From Aureibaculum marinum (lineage in GTDB: Bacteria > Bacteroidota > Bacteroidia > Flavobacteriales > Flavobacteriaceae): a stretch of DNA of 64,000 nucleotides. A model generated the notes under the pieces. The model worked only from the letters and a program-made list of their open reading frames with translations, searched no databases and was not told the DNA's origin. The stretch lies in the NCBI RefSeq assembly GCF_003813905.1, contig NZ_RPFJ01000015.1, positions 35,837 through 99,836 on the forward strand, written 5' to 3'. The position numbers were made by a program, and so were the translations under genes. This document shows, piece after piece, positions 18,784 through 28,019 of this stretch (the stretch's first letter is position 1; each line of letters opens with the position of its first letter).

Positions 18784-20262
18784 ATGCAATTACTTGATTG
18801 GTTAGTTTTATCTTTTTATTTCTTAATGCTTATTTCAATTGGGTTATGGGCGTATGCACGAGTAAAAAACTCTGCTGATTTTTATACCGCAGGAGGTAAA
18901 TTACCTTGGTGGCTGTCTGGAGTTTCTCACCATGTTTCTGGTTACAGTGGAGCAGTTTTTGTTGCATATGCTGGTATTGCTTACACTCATGGTTTTACAT
19001 TGTATGTTTGGTGGGCCTTTACTGTTTCTATAGCTACTTTACTTGCAGCTTTTTATATCGCTCCTAAATGGGCTAGGTTAAGAAAATTTGCGAACATACA
19101 ATCTCCTACAGAATACTTACTAGTTAGATACAATTTACCAACACAGCAACTTATTGCTTGGGTAGGTTCAATCATTAAAGTTTTTGACACAGGAGGTAAA
19201 TTAGCTGCAATTGCTGTTTTATTAAATGTTTTTAGTGGTACTTCAATATCATTCGGAATTATACTGGTAGGTGTTGTTTCGCTTATTTATATTACCATTG
19301 GGGGGTTATGGGCAGATGTATGGAATGATTTCGCCCAGTTTCTCGTTCAACTTCTAGCAGGAATAACAATGTTTGTTATTATTCTAATGAATTTAGATGA
19401 TGGGGCGGCTAGTATTTTCACCATGTGGGAAAAATTACCTGAGGGAAATGCTAATTTTTTTAATGATCCATATACTGTTGCTTTTGCTTTTACAATGCTA
19501 TTGATTAATTTTTTTAGTTACAGTGGTGGTACTTGGAATTTAGCGACAAGATTTATATCATCTTCATCACCAAATGTGGCAAAAAAAGCGGGAGTTTTAT
19601 CTTCAATTTTATACTTAATTTGGCCGTTAATATTATTATATCCAATGTTTGCGGCCCCATTGTTTTTTAGTAATTTAGAAGACCCAACATTGTCTTATGG
19701 ATTAATGGCACGCAAATTTTTACCTGCCGGTTTATTAGGTCTTGTACTTGCTTCGATGTTTGCAAATACTTTATCCATGACTTCATCAGATTCAAATACT
19801 ATTTCTTCTGTTATTTGTCGAGATATTTTACCTAAGCTATTTCCTAAATTCCGTAACCTTTCTAAAAAAAGAGAATTAAAACTAGCCAGGATAACCACTT
19901 TTTGTTTTACTTTAATAACTATAATTGTAGGATTGAACGCCAGTAAATTTGGTGGAGTTTTCGGTTTAATAGTGACTTGGTTTGCAGCGTTATTAGGACC
20001 AATGTCAGTTCCAATGATACTTGGTCTTTTACCTATATTCCAAAAAAGTGGAAGTAAAGCAGCTATTGGTTCCATAATTGGTGGTTTAGCTGTATTTGCT
20101 ATCTTAAAAGGTGTTGAGCAAAAATCTCTAGCTCTAGAATTAGGGGCTCCAATACTAGCTTCTTTAATTCTTTTTATTGTTATAGGGTTTTTTAATAGAG
20201 GAGGTGTACCGCAAAAAGTAAAGGATTTACATCAAAACTTAATTAAAAGTTCAAATGCTTAA
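18784..20262 (+). CDS. Sodium:solute symporter (SSS family), probable amino-sugar uptake
   Basis: Inner-membrane carrier of 492 residues with about 13 TM helices. The N-terminal sequence DWLVLSFYFLMLISIGLWAY and the ADFYTAGGKLPWW segment (residues about 31-44) are typical of SSS proteins related to SglT and NanT-like members. GKLAAIAVLLNVFSG and the conserved MTSSDSNTISSVICRD (about 335-350) are also family hallmarks. It is followed after 2 bp by nagA and then a GH20 gene, under the LacI-type operator. It therefore most likely brings GlcNAc or a related sugar into the cytoplasm. The substrate is inferred from context. Confidence 0.87.
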   Translation: MQLLDWLVLSFYFLMLISIGLWAYARVKNSADFYTAGGKLPWWLSGVSHHVSGYSGAVFVAYAGIAYTHGFTLYVWWAFTVSIATLLAAFYIAPKWARLRKFANIQSPTEYLLVRYNLPTQQLIAWVGSIIKVFDTGGKLAAIAVLLNVFSGTSISFGIILVGVVSLIYITIGGLWADVWNDFAQFLVQLLAGITMFVIILMNLDDGAASIFTMWEKLPEGNANFFNDPYTVAFAFTMLLINFFSYSGGTWNLATRFISSSSPNVAKKAGVLSSILYLIWPLILLYPMFAAPLFFSNLEDPTLSYGLMARKFLPAGLLGLVLASMFANTLSMTSSDSNTISSVICRDILPKLFPKFRNLSKKRELKLARITTFCFTLITIIVGLNASKFGGVFGLIVTWFAALLGPMSVPMILGLLPIFQKSGSKAAIGSIIGGLAVFAILKGVEQKSLALELGAPILASLILFIVIGFFNRGGVPQKVKDLHQNLIKSSNA

Positions 20263-20264
20263 AA

Positions 20265-21413
20265 ATGAAGATTGAAGGATTAGATTATAGAACGAACAAC
20301 CCTATAAGTGTTCACATAGATAAAGGTTATATAAATCTCATATCGGAATGTCATGCAAGTTCAGAGGAATTGTATTATATAGCTCCTGGTTTAGTAGATT
20401 TGCAAATTAATGGCTTCAACGGTATAGATTTCAATACAAAAGGGTTAACAATCTCTGAGGTTAAAAAGGTGACACAACAACTTTTAAAACAAGGAGTAAC
20501 AAGTTATTTCCCTACTGTTATTACAAATAGTGATAACGCTATTGAATCTTTATTAAATATCATTGCAGAAGCTTGTAATACTTTTCCTGAAGTGGATGAC
20601 TGTATTTCTGGTATTCATCTTGAAGGTCCGTTTATATCTCTTGAAGATGGGCCAAGAGGAGCACACTCAAAAGACTTTATTAAGGCTCCTAATTGGGATT
20701 TGTTTTCAAAATGGCAAAAAGCTTCTGGTAATAGAATAAAAATTATTACGTTGTCTCCAGAATGGCCAGAATCTACTGAGTTTATAAAAAGTTGTGTACA
20801 TAACAACGTTGTTGTTTCTATAGGCCATACCGCAGCAACAACAAAGCAAATAAATGAGGCTATTGAAGCGGGTGCAAGTATGTCAACTCATTTAGGAAAT
20901 GCTTCACATGCTATGTTGCCACGGCATTCTAATTATGTTATAGAACAATTAGCGTCTGATTCATTGTGGTCATCCTTGATTGCTGATGGTTTTCATTTGC
21001 CGGATGCTCTACTAAAAGTTTTTTTAAGAGCCAAATCAAGTAAAAGTATTTTAGTTAGTGATGCAACCTCATATGCAGGTCTTTTACCTGGAACTTATAA
21101 AGCCCATATTGGAGGTGATGTTATCTTAGATTCAAATGGGCGATTGTTTATGAAAAATAGTCCAAAAATGCTTGCAGGTTCTGCTCAATCTTTACTTTGG
21201 TGTGTTAATCAATTAGTAAACAAAGAGATATTGTCGCTTCATGAAGCTTGGAACTTGGCTTCTATAAAGCCTACTGAATCTATAGTAGGCTATTCTACTA
21301 ATTTATTGCAAAATAAGTACCCTGCCGATCTAGTTATTTTTAAAAAAGAAGGAAAAACCTTAAATATTTTAAAAACAATAAAGTCAGGAAGACTTGTTTT
21401 TTCTAGTTTATGA
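20265..21413 (+). CDS. nagA: N-acetylglucosamine-6-phosphate deacetylase
   Basis: Amidohydrolase of 382 residues that removes acetate from GlcNAc-6-phosphate, giving the substrate of NagB. Metal and catalytic motifs are visible: APGLVDLQINGFNGIDF near residue 40-56, HLEGPFIS with Glu120, VSIGHTAAT with His188, STHLGNASHAM with His209, and LVSDATSYAG with the catalytic Asp266. The length matches E. coli NagA (382). It begins 2 bp after the symporter stop, so translation is likely coupled. Together with nagB in the other operon it completes the cytoplasmic route once the sugar is phosphorylated; no kinase is present in the window. Confidence 0.92.
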   Translation: MKIEGLDYRTNNPISVHIDKGYINLISECHASSEELYYIAPGLVDLQINGFNGIDFNTKGLTISEVKKVTQQLLKQGVTSYFPTVITNSDNAIESLLNIIAEACNTFPEVDDCISGIHLEGPFISLEDGPRGAHSKDFIKAPNWDLFSKWQKASGNRIKIITLSPEWPESTEFIKSCVHNNVVVSIGHTAATTKQINEAIEAGASMSTHLGNASHAMLPRHSNYVIEQLASDSLWSSLIADGFHLPDALLKVFLRAKSSKSILVSDATSYAGLLPGTYKAHIGGDVILDSNGRLFMKNSPKMLAGSAQSLLWCVNQLVNKEILSLHEAWNLASIKPTESIVGYSTNLLQNKYPADLVIFKKEGKTLNILKTIKSGRLVFSSL

Positions 21414-21441
21414 TAATAACTAAATAGTATAACTTAAAAAT

Positions 21442-23052
21442 ATGAATACATTAAACATTAAATTAACCACTCTATTTTTATTCCTTTTGATAAGAACTGT
21501 AAATGCTCAAATAAATATTATTCCTCGACCAATGGAGGTCTCAGTCTCTGATGGATTTTTTAAACTTAACAATAAAACAAAAATTATATTCAACCAGGCA
21601 AGTGAAAATAATGCTCTGTTTTTATCAGCAATTCTTCAAAAAGGTTTTCAAAAGAAAATTAAATTTAAAGAAAAAGGGAATGGAATTACATTAATTTTAA
21701 ATCCTAAACTTGAAAATGAAATAGGAAGGGAAGGATATCTATTGTCTTCAACTACTAACAATATTATAATACAAGGAGCTACAAATACAGGATTGTTTTA
21801 TGGTATTCAATCTTTTAGGCAATTATTACCTTCTGATTTTGAAACTAATAATTATTCTAATAAAACGGTTTCAATTCCTGTATTAGAAATCAAAGATAAG
21901 CCTCGTTTTAAATGGCGAGCTTTTATGTTAGATGAATCTCGTCATTTTAAGGGAGCTAATCCAGTAAAAAAATTACTTGATCAAATGGCCCTCTTAAAAA
22001 TGAATGTTTTTCACTGGCATTTAACTGATGACCAAGGGTGGCGTATTGAAATAAAAAAATATCCTAACTTAACTAATATAGGAAGCTATAGAAAAGATAC
22101 GCAATTAAGTAGAAAAAGTCCAGAAAGAGTAGGTGAACCTCATCAAGGTTTTTATACACAAGAGCAAATTAAAGAGATTATTGAATATGCTAATGAACGT
22201 CACATTACTATTATTCCTGAAATTGAAATGCCAGGGCATGCTACTGCTGCAATAGCCTCTTATCCATGGCTTGGTGTTTTGGGTACAACAACAGATGTGT
22301 CTGTAGAGTTTGGCAAAATGGATGATTCGTTCAATGTAGCTAATCCAAAGGTACATACATTTTTAAAAGATGTCTTAAAAGAAGTTTTTGATCTATTTCC
22401 GAGCGATATTGTGCATATAGGTGGTGATGAGGTGCGTTTTGAAACATGGGAAAACTCTAAAGAAATACAAGATAAAATTAAAGAAGAGGGATTGGCTTCT
22501 CCTGTTGACCTTCAACTGTTTTTCACTAATAAAATTTCCAAGTTTATAGAAGAAAATAATCACCGTATGATGGGATGGAATGAAATACTTGGAGAAAAAA
22601 TTCATGAATGGGATAAAGATAATAACATGGAAGTTAAAGTGAAGCTTTCTAAAACGGCAATTATCCATTTTTGGAAGGGTAGTTTAGAATTGGTTAACAA
22701 AGCAGTTACTAATGGACATCAAGTAGTAAATTCATTACATTCTATGACATATCTTGATTATAATTATAAATCAATACCTCTTTCGAAAGCATATTCATTT
22801 GATCCAATACCAGAAGGATTAGATTCTAAATACAATGAGCAAATACTAGGATTAGGATGTCAAATGTGGAGTGAATGGATTCCTACGGTTAAACAAATGG
22901 AAAATCAAATATACCCAAGAATTGCAGCTTATGCTGAGGTTGGTTGGACTCAGAAAGAAAATAAAAATTATGATAGCTTCATTAAATCTTTAATTCAACT
23001 TGAAAAAAGATGGGAGCAATTAGGTATTAATTATCATAAAAGTTTTAAATAA
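21442..23052 (+). CDS. GH20 beta-N-acetylhexosaminidase
   Basis: Canonical secreted or periplasmic exo-hexosaminidase, 536 residues. The signal peptide ends at TVNAQ (residue 23). The GH20 domain 2 occupies about 24-155 (INIIPRPMEVSVSDG). The catalytic TIM barrel starts at KWRAFMLDESRHF, followed by NVFHWHLTDDQGWRIEIKKY (189-207), ERHITIIPEIEMPGHATAA, and the catalytic pair in VHIGGDEVRF (Asp329-Glu330). The enzyme uses the substrate acetamido group as nucleophile. It is the last gene of the symporter operon, followed by a terminator shared with the convergent tsf gene. Confidence 0.95.
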   Translation: MNTLNIKLTTLFLFLLIRTVNAQINIIPRPMEVSVSDGFFKLNNKTKIIFNQASENNALFLSAILQKGFQKKIKFKEKGNGITLILNPKLENEIGREGYLLSSTTNNIIIQGATNTGLFYGIQSFRQLLPSDFETNNYSNKTVSIPVLEIKDKPRFKWRAFMLDESRHFKGANPVKKLLDQMALLKMNVFHWHLTDDQGWRIEIKKYPNLTNIGSYRKDTQLSRKSPERVGEPHQGFYTQEQIKEIIEYANERHITIIPEIEMPGHATAAIASYPWLGVLGTTTDVSVEFGKMDDSFNVANPKVHTFLKDVLKEVFDLFPSDIVHIGGDEVRFETWENSKEIQDKIKEEGLASPVDLQLFFTNKISKFIEENNHRMMGWNEILGEKIHEWDKDNNMEVKVKLSKTAIIHFWKGSLELVNKAVTNGHQVVNSLHSMTYLDYNYKSIPLSKAYSFDPIPEGLDSKYNEQILGLGCQMWSEWIPTVKQMENQIYPRIAAYAEVGWTQKENKNYDSFIKSLIQLEKRWEQLGINYHKSFK

Positions 23053-23053
23053 T

Positions 23054-23087
23054 AAAAAAAGACAGTCTGAAAAGACTGTCTTTTTTT
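23054..23087. terminator. Bidirectional terminator between the GH20 gene and tsf
   Basis: Stem GACAGTCT / AGACTGTC (23061-23068, 23073-23080), loop GAAA, with A7 before and T7 after, so both strands have a T-run. It serves the two convergent genes. Confidence 0.92.
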
Positions 23088-23105
23088 ATTATTATGTAGT
23101 ATTAA

Positions 23106-24071
23106 TTAACCTAAAGCAACTCTTTTAAAGTCAACAACTTTTACATCGCCATAAGTTTTAATATAATCGTTAACAGATTTTTTATCGTCTTTAATAAATT
23201 CTTGATTTAACAAGCACTGCTCTTTGTCTAAAGTGGTGTTATCAGAGATAAATCGTTCAATTTTACCAGGAAGTATTTTATCCCAAATTTTTTCAGGTTT
23301 ACCTTCGGCTTTTAATTCTGCTTTGATATCTTCTTCCGCTTGAGCCAAAACTTCTGGTGTTAATTGAGACATAGAAATGTATTTAGGTACATTTTTAAGG
23401 GTTTTTCCCAAACGAGCTAACTCAATATTATCTTTTTCTATAACAGCAATTCTAGCTTCTGTCTCAGAAGCAACATATGCTGGATCAAAATCTTTGTAAG
23501 ATAAAGTAGTTGCTCCCATAGATGCAATTTGCATAGCAAGGTCTTTAGCCAAAACTTCTACATTATCAACTTTATCAGATAAACCAACTAATGCAGCAAT
23601 TTTATTTATATGAACATAAGAGCCAACATACGGAGCTTCTAATTTTTCAAAACCAGTGATATCTAGTTTTTCACCAATTACACCAGTTTGTTCTATTAAT
23701 TTTTCAGAAACAGTTATTCCGTCAAAATCAGATGCTAAAAACTCTTCTTTTGTATCAAAGTGAAGTGCTTTTTCAGCAAGAGCATTGGCTAATGCTATAA
23801 AATTTTCGTTTTTACCAACGAAATCAGTTTCACAACCTAAAATAATTGCTACACCTACAGTGTTATCAGCATTTACTTTAGCAATTGCAGCACCTTCTGA
23901 GTTTTCTCTATCAGCTCTTTTTGCAGCAACTTTTTGTCCTTTTTTACGTAATATATCAATAGCGGTATCAAAATCACCTTCGGCTTCAACCAATGCATTT
24001 TTACAATCCATCATACCTGCACCAGTGGCTTTTCTTAATTTATTTACTTCTGCGGCTGTTATTTTTGCCAT
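23106..24071 (-). CDS. tsf: Elongation factor Ts
   Basis: Nucleotide-exchange factor for EF-Tu, 321 residues. The N-terminal UBA-type domain ITAAEVNKLRKATGAGMMDC and KNALVEAEGDFDTAIDILRK are typical, as is the core motif GCETDFVGKNENF near residue 79-91. The length is longer than E. coli EF-Ts (283) because of an insertion in the C-terminal half, which is common in this phylum. It follows rpsB by 65 bp in the usual order rpsB-tsf. Confidence 0.97.
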   Translation of the reverse strand: MAKITAAEVNKLRKATGAGMMDCKNALVEAEGDFDTAIDILRKKGQKVAAKRADRENSEGAAIAKVNADNTVGVAIILGCETDFVGKNENFIALANALAEKALHFDTKEEFLASDFDGITVSEKLIEQTGVIGEKLDITGFEKLEAPYVGSYVHINKIAALVGLSDKVDNVEVLAKDLAMQIASMGATTLSYKDFDPAYVASETEARIAVIEKDNIELARLGKTLKNVPKYISMSQLTPEVLAQAEEDIKAELKAEGKPEKIWDKILPGKIERFISDNTTLDKEQCLLNQEFIKDDKKSVNDYIKTYGDVKVVDFKRVALG

Positions 24072-24136
24072 AATTTTTATCTTTAATATAATAATGATTT
24101 AGAGAATCATTATTTGTAAGGTTATACAATTGTTAT

Positions 24137-24919
24137 TTATTCTTTATCCTCAGTAGTTGGTTCAGCTTTTTCTTTCGCTTTTTCTACTTTTTTAGATACT
24201 TTAGGGGCGTCATTTTTTTCTGACTCTTTATCTGATTTTCTGTCAGCTAAACCTTTAGCAATAGCTTCAGTTGCATAAGACAAAATTTTATTGATTGATT
24301 TAGAAGCATCATCGTTAGATGGAATAACAAAATCAATTGGTCTTGGATCAGAGTTAGTATCTACCATAGCAAAAATTGGAATATTTAATTTTTGAGCTTC
24401 GGCAATAGCAATATGTTCTCTTCTAGTATCAATTACAAATAAAGCACCTGGTAAACGAGTCATATCAGAGATAGAACCTAAGTTTTTCTCTAATTTAGCT
24501 CTTTGACGATCAATTTGCAATTTTTCTCTTTTAGATAAAGCATTAAAGCTACCATCTTGTTTCATTCTATCAATTTGGGCCATTTTTTTAACAGCTTTAC
24601 GGATAGTTACAAAGTTGGTAAGCATACCTCCTGGCCATCTTTCAGTAATGTAAGGCATGTTAACACTTGCTGCTTTATCAGCAACAATATCTTTAGCTTG
24701 TTTTTTAGTAGCTACAAATAAAATTTTTCTACCAGATGCTGCAATTTTTTCTAAAGCAGCTGCAGATTCTTCAATTTTAGCTGAGGTTTTGTACAAATCA
24801 ATGATATGTACTCCATTACGTTCTGTGTAAATGTATGGAGCCATATTAGGGTTCCATTTTCTTGTTAAGTGACCGAAGTGTACACCTGCATCTAGTAATT
24901 CTTGAATTTGAATGTTCAT
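24137..24919 (-). CDS. rpsB: Ribosomal protein uS2
   Basis: Small-subunit protein S2, 260 residues. Family sequences are visible: LLDAGVHFGHLTRKWNPNMA at the N-terminus, RWPGGMLTNFVTIR near residue 93 and FVIDTRREHIAIAEAQKLNI near 160. After about residue 222 there is a Lys/Glu-rich low-complexity tail, a normal extension in this phylum. It sits in the order rplM-rpsI-rpsB-tsf with a 210-bp leader. Confidence 0.97.
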   Translation of the reverse strand: MNIQIQELLDAGVHFGHLTRKWNPNMAPYIYTERNGVHIIDLYKTSAKIEESAAALEKIAASGRKILFVATKKQAKDIVADKAASVNMPYITERWPGGMLTNFVTIRKAVKKMAQIDRMKQDGSFNALSKREKLQIDRQRAKLEKNLGSISDMTRLPGALFVIDTRREHIAIAEAQKLNIPIFAMVDTNSDPRPIDFVIPSNDDASKSINKILSYATEAIAKGLADRKSDKESEKNDAPKVSKKVEKAKEKAEPTTEDKE

Positions 24920-24954
24920 TTTGTTATTAGTTTACGTTCCTTATTTAGCAATAA

Positions 24955-24983
24955 TTAAGTAGCCACTTTCGTGTGAGTCTTAA
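24955..24983 (-). promoter_or_regulatory. Possible structured leader of rpsB
   Basis: In the 210-bp gap before rpsB the minus-strand RNA can form a hairpin closed by TTAAG/CTTAA with an inner CAC-ACGAAA-GTG stem-loop, 36-64 nt before the start. Ribosomal-protein leaders often bind the protein made from them, so an S2-binding element is possible. This is inference from position and a modest stem. Confidence 0.25.
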
Positions 24984-25054
24984 CCATTTGGGTGCTAAAC
25001 TTAAACACTGATTATATTAATTGTTATTTGTTGTAATTTAATTTGGTAATTCTG

Positions 25055-25107
25055 GAATCGAAAAATATTTTGAATTTAGAAATTATATTTAAAATATTTT
25101 TCGATTC
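25055..25107 (-). terminator. 17-bp inverted repeat between rpsI and rpsB
   Basis: Perfect 17-nt arms (25055-25071 and 25091-25107), starting GAATCGAAAAAT, flank a 19-nt AT-rich loop. It lies 22 bp after the rpsI stop. There is no T-run beyond the stem on the minus strand, so it may be a weak or processing-type hairpin rather than a full terminator. Confidence 0.45.
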
Positions 25108-25129
25108 ATTCAGAATAATACTTTTACCA

Positions 25130-25516
25130 TTAACGTTTAGAGAATTGGTATTTTTTACGGGCTTTTTTCTGACCGAATTTTTTACGTTCTACCATTCTTG
25201 GATCTCTTGTTAACAATCCTTCTGGTTTTAAAATAGCTTTGTAGTCTTCATCAATAGCAACTAAAGCTCTAGTAATTGCTAATCGAATTGCTTCAGCTTG
25301 ACCAGTAACACCACCTCCAAAAACATTAACTTTAATATCATAATTTTTTTCATTATCAGTTAAAGTAAGAGGTTGTAAAACTTTATATCGTAGAGTAGAT
25401 GTTGTAAAATAATTATCTAGTTCTCTTTTATTTATAGTAATGTTTCCTGTTCCTTTAGAAACATAAGCACGGGCTACAGCCGTTTTTCTTCTACCTATTT
25501 TGTGTACTATTTCCAT
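25130..25516 (-). CDS. rpsI: Ribosomal protein uS9
   Basis: Small-subunit protein S9, 128 residues, the normal length. Family marks are IGRRKTAVARAYVSKGTG at the N-terminus, GGGVTGQAEAIRLAITRAL near residue 67-85, and the C-terminal tail KKARKKYQFSKR, whose last Lys-Arg reaches the P-site tRNA. Its start overlaps the rplM stop by one base (TAATG), indicating coupled translation. Confidence 0.98.
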   Translation of the reverse strand: MEIVHKIGRRKTAVARAYVSKGTGNITINKRELDNYFTTSTLRYKVLQPLTLTDNEKNYDIKVNVFGGGVTGQAEAIRLAITRALVAIDEDYKAILKPEGLLTRDPRMVERKKFGQKKARKKYQFSKR

Positions 25517-25971
25517 TATCTAAGATCGTTAAGGTTAATAGTCTTTGGTTTTTGAGCTTGCTTATCGTGCTCAGCACCAGCAAAGACGTTTAAATTTTTA
25601 AATAAGGCATTTCCTAATTTATTTTTAGGTAACATACCTTTTACTGCTTTTTCTACAATACGAGTTGGATCTTTTTTAAACAACTCTGTCGCAGTAAGCG
25701 ATCTTTGACCTCCAGGGTAACCTGTATGACGGATATAAGATTTATCTGTCCATTTGTTACCTGATAAGATAATTTTTTCTGCGTTAATAATTACTACATT
25801 GTCACCACAATCAACATGAGGTGTGTAGTTAGGTTTGTATTTACCTCTTATAAGCATTGCTACTTTAGAAGCTAAACGACCCAATGTCTGTCCGTCCGCA
25901 TCAACTAAAACCCACTCTTTGTTTACAGTGTTTCTATTAGCCGATACTGTTTTGTAACTTAATGTGTTCAC
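25516..25971 (-). CDS. rplM: Ribosomal protein uL13
   Basis: Large-subunit protein L13, 151 residues. Recognisable segments are WVLVDADGQTLGRLASKVAM, GKYKPNYTPHVDCGDNVVII and VEKAVKGMLPKNKLGNALFK. It is the first gene of the rplM-rpsI unit, driven by a well-formed promoter 54 bp upstream. Confidence 0.98.
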   Translation of the reverse strand: MNTLSYKTVSANRNTVNKEWVLVDADGQTLGRLASKVAMLIRGKYKPNYTPHVDCGDNVVIINAEKIILSGNKWTDKSYIRHTGYPGGQRSLTATELFKKDPTRIVEKAVKGMLPKNKLGNALFKNLNVFAGAEHDKQAQKPKTINLNDLR

Positions 25972-26024
25972 ACGATTAGTTTTTGTCTATTAATAAAATT
26001 ATTTTTTCCCTTAAAAAAGGTGTG

Positions 26025-26055
26025 CAAAGATACTACTATTTATTTATATAGCAAA
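26025..26055 (-). promoter_or_regulatory. rplM operon promoter
   Basis: Minus strand: TTTG (26055-26052), 19 bp, TATCTTTG (26032-26025). Both boxes and the spacing match the Bacteroidota consensus exactly. Confidence 0.8.
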
Positions 26056-26269
26056 CAGTGTTTTAGATATATTTTTTCGACTAAAAGTTTTGTGAAATGC
26101 CCCAAAAAACAGTTGAGTAACTAATCCTAAAATTTAAAATTAGATTTAGATTGTTTTTTTTACTGTTTTGTCTATTAACTTTCTACTTTTTCTAACCTAC
26201 AAATAGTTTTATTGCACATCCAATAGATTTTAATTAGGTTTGTTAGAATTCAATAAACCATTCAATTTT

Positions 26270-27976
26270 ATGAAAACCGATTTGAAAATTGCAATTTTAT
26301 TTTTTTTGTTCAATACAATTTTTATTTGTGCTCAAAGTGGAAAAACTCCTGCTCCAGCAAAAAAAGGAATGGTAGTTACTAGTCATTATTTAGCGTCAGA
26401 AGTGGGTAGAGCTATTCTTAAAAAGGGTGGAAATGCTATTGATGCTTCTGTAGCAACGGCTTTTGCTTTATCAGTAACCTTGCCATCTGCAGGAAACATT
26501 GGTGGAGGTGGTTTTTTAGTTTATTATGGTGATGATGGTGTTAAATCTACTTTTAATTTTAGAGAAAAGGCTCCTCTTGCGGCAACTGAAAATATGTTTT
26601 TAGATGAAGAAGGAAAAATAAAGAATAATTCTAATCATGAAGGATTATTAGCTACTGGTGTGCCAGGGACAGTTGCTGGTTTGTATTTAGCACATCAAAG
26701 AGTGGGAAAACTGCCATGGTCAGATTTAGTAGCACCTGCAATTGAATTGGCAGAAAATGGTATTCCAGCAACGTATAGAAATGAGTGGTTTGTAAATTTT
26801 ATTGCAAAAAACAAAGCTAAATATCCGTCAACAGCAAAAGTATTTTTAAAAAATGGAATCACACCGTACAAACCTGGTGAGATATGGAAGCAGCCTGAAT
26901 TGGCAGAAACGTTAAAACGAATTCAGAAAAATGGTGCAGATGGATTTTATAAAGGAAAAACGGCAAAACTTATTGCTGAATTTATGAAAAAAAATGGAGG
27001 TTTAATTACTGAAAAAGATTTAGCTAAATACGAAGCTCAAGAGCTAAAGCCTGTTTTAGGAACTTATAGAGGTTATGAAATTGTTAGTATGCCTCCACCT
27101 AGCTCTGGAGGAATTGCTCTAATTGAAATGCTTAATATTTTGGAAGGGTATAATTTAAGTGAAATGGGACATAATTCGTCGGCTGCATTGCATGTGCTTA
27201 CTGAAGCTATGCGAAGGGCATTTGCAGACAGGGCAGAATTTGTTGGTGATGCAGATTTTAATCCGGATTTGCCAATTGAGAAGTTAATATCAAAAGAACA
27301 TGCTAACAATTTAAGGTCTAGTATAGACTTGCAAAGGGCTTCGCCTAGTGACTCTGCAAATTTTAATGCAAAATTCTTAATACCTGAAAGTCCTGAAACC
27401 ACCCATATTTCTGTTGTTGACAAGGATGGTAATGCAGTTTCTTTAACATATACATTAGAGAATAGTTATGGTAATAAAATTGTAGTTGACGGTGCTGGAT
27501 TTTTGTTAAATAATGAAATGGGTGATTTTAATCCTATTCCAGGGTATACTAATTCCCAAGGATTAATCGGTACAAAACCTAATTTAGTTCAACCAGAAAA
27601 AAGAATGTTATCTAGTATGACGCCTACTATTGTGGCAAAAAATGGAAAGCCTCTAATTGTTATTGGAAGCCCTGGAGGGCGAACTATTATAAATACTGTT
27701 TTACAAGTAATTCTTAATAGTATTGACTTTAACATGAATATAGCTCAAGCTATTGAAGCTCCTAGAATTCACCATCAATGGTTCCCAAACAAGACTTCTT
27801 TTGAAAGGTATGGAATATCTCCAGATACTGAAAAAATGTATAAGTCATTAGGCCATGAAGTATATTATAGAAATTCACAAGGGCAGGCAATGGGAATTTT
27901 TATAGACCGCAAAAAAAACATGATATATGGTGCTGCAGACTCAAGAAGTTTTGATGCGAGAGCTGTAGGTTATTAA
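26270..27976 (+). CDS. ggt: Gamma-glutamyltransferase
   Basis: Periplasmic Ntn-hydrolase that cleaves glutathione and other gamma-glutamyl compounds, 568 residues. I start it at the ATG at 26270 (MKTDLKIAILFFLFNTIFIC), which gives a clean signal peptide; the frame opens earlier only at a TTG. The proenzyme is cleaved before the catalytic Thr in ETTHISVVDKDGNAVSLTY. The small-subunit loop GSPGGRTIINTVLQV is also present. N-terminal GGNAIDASVATAFAL and SAGNIGGGGFLVYY are family hallmarks. It stands alone, between the ribosomal operon promoter and the convergent polA. Confidence 0.94.
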   Translation: MKTDLKIAILFFLFNTIFICAQSGKTPAPAKKGMVVTSHYLASEVGRAILKKGGNAIDASVATAFALSVTLPSAGNIGGGGFLVYYGDDGVKSTFNFREKAPLAATENMFLDEEGKIKNNSNHEGLLATGVPGTVAGLYLAHQRVGKLPWSDLVAPAIELAENGIPATYRNEWFVNFIAKNKAKYPSTAKVFLKNGITPYKPGEIWKQPELAETLKRIQKNGADGFYKGKTAKLIAEFMKKNGGLITEKDLAKYEAQELKPVLGTYRGYEIVSMPPPSSGGIALIEMLNILEGYNLSEMGHNSSAALHVLTEAMRRAFADRAEFVGDADFNPDLPIEKLISKEHANNLRSSIDLQRASPSDSANFNAKFLIPESPETTHISVVDKDGNAVSLTYTLENSYGNKIVVDGAGFLLNNEMGDFNPIPGYTNSQGLIGTKPNLVQPEKRMLSSMTPTIVAKNGKPLIVIGSPGGRTIINTVLQVILNSIDFNMNIAQAIEAPRIHHQWFPNKTSFERYGISPDTEKMYKSLGHEVYYRNSQGQAMGIFIDRKKNMIYGAADSRSFDARAVGY

Positions 27977-28019
27977 ATAGTATTTAAAATGTGATGTCAA
28001 AATATATTTATTGGCTTTT

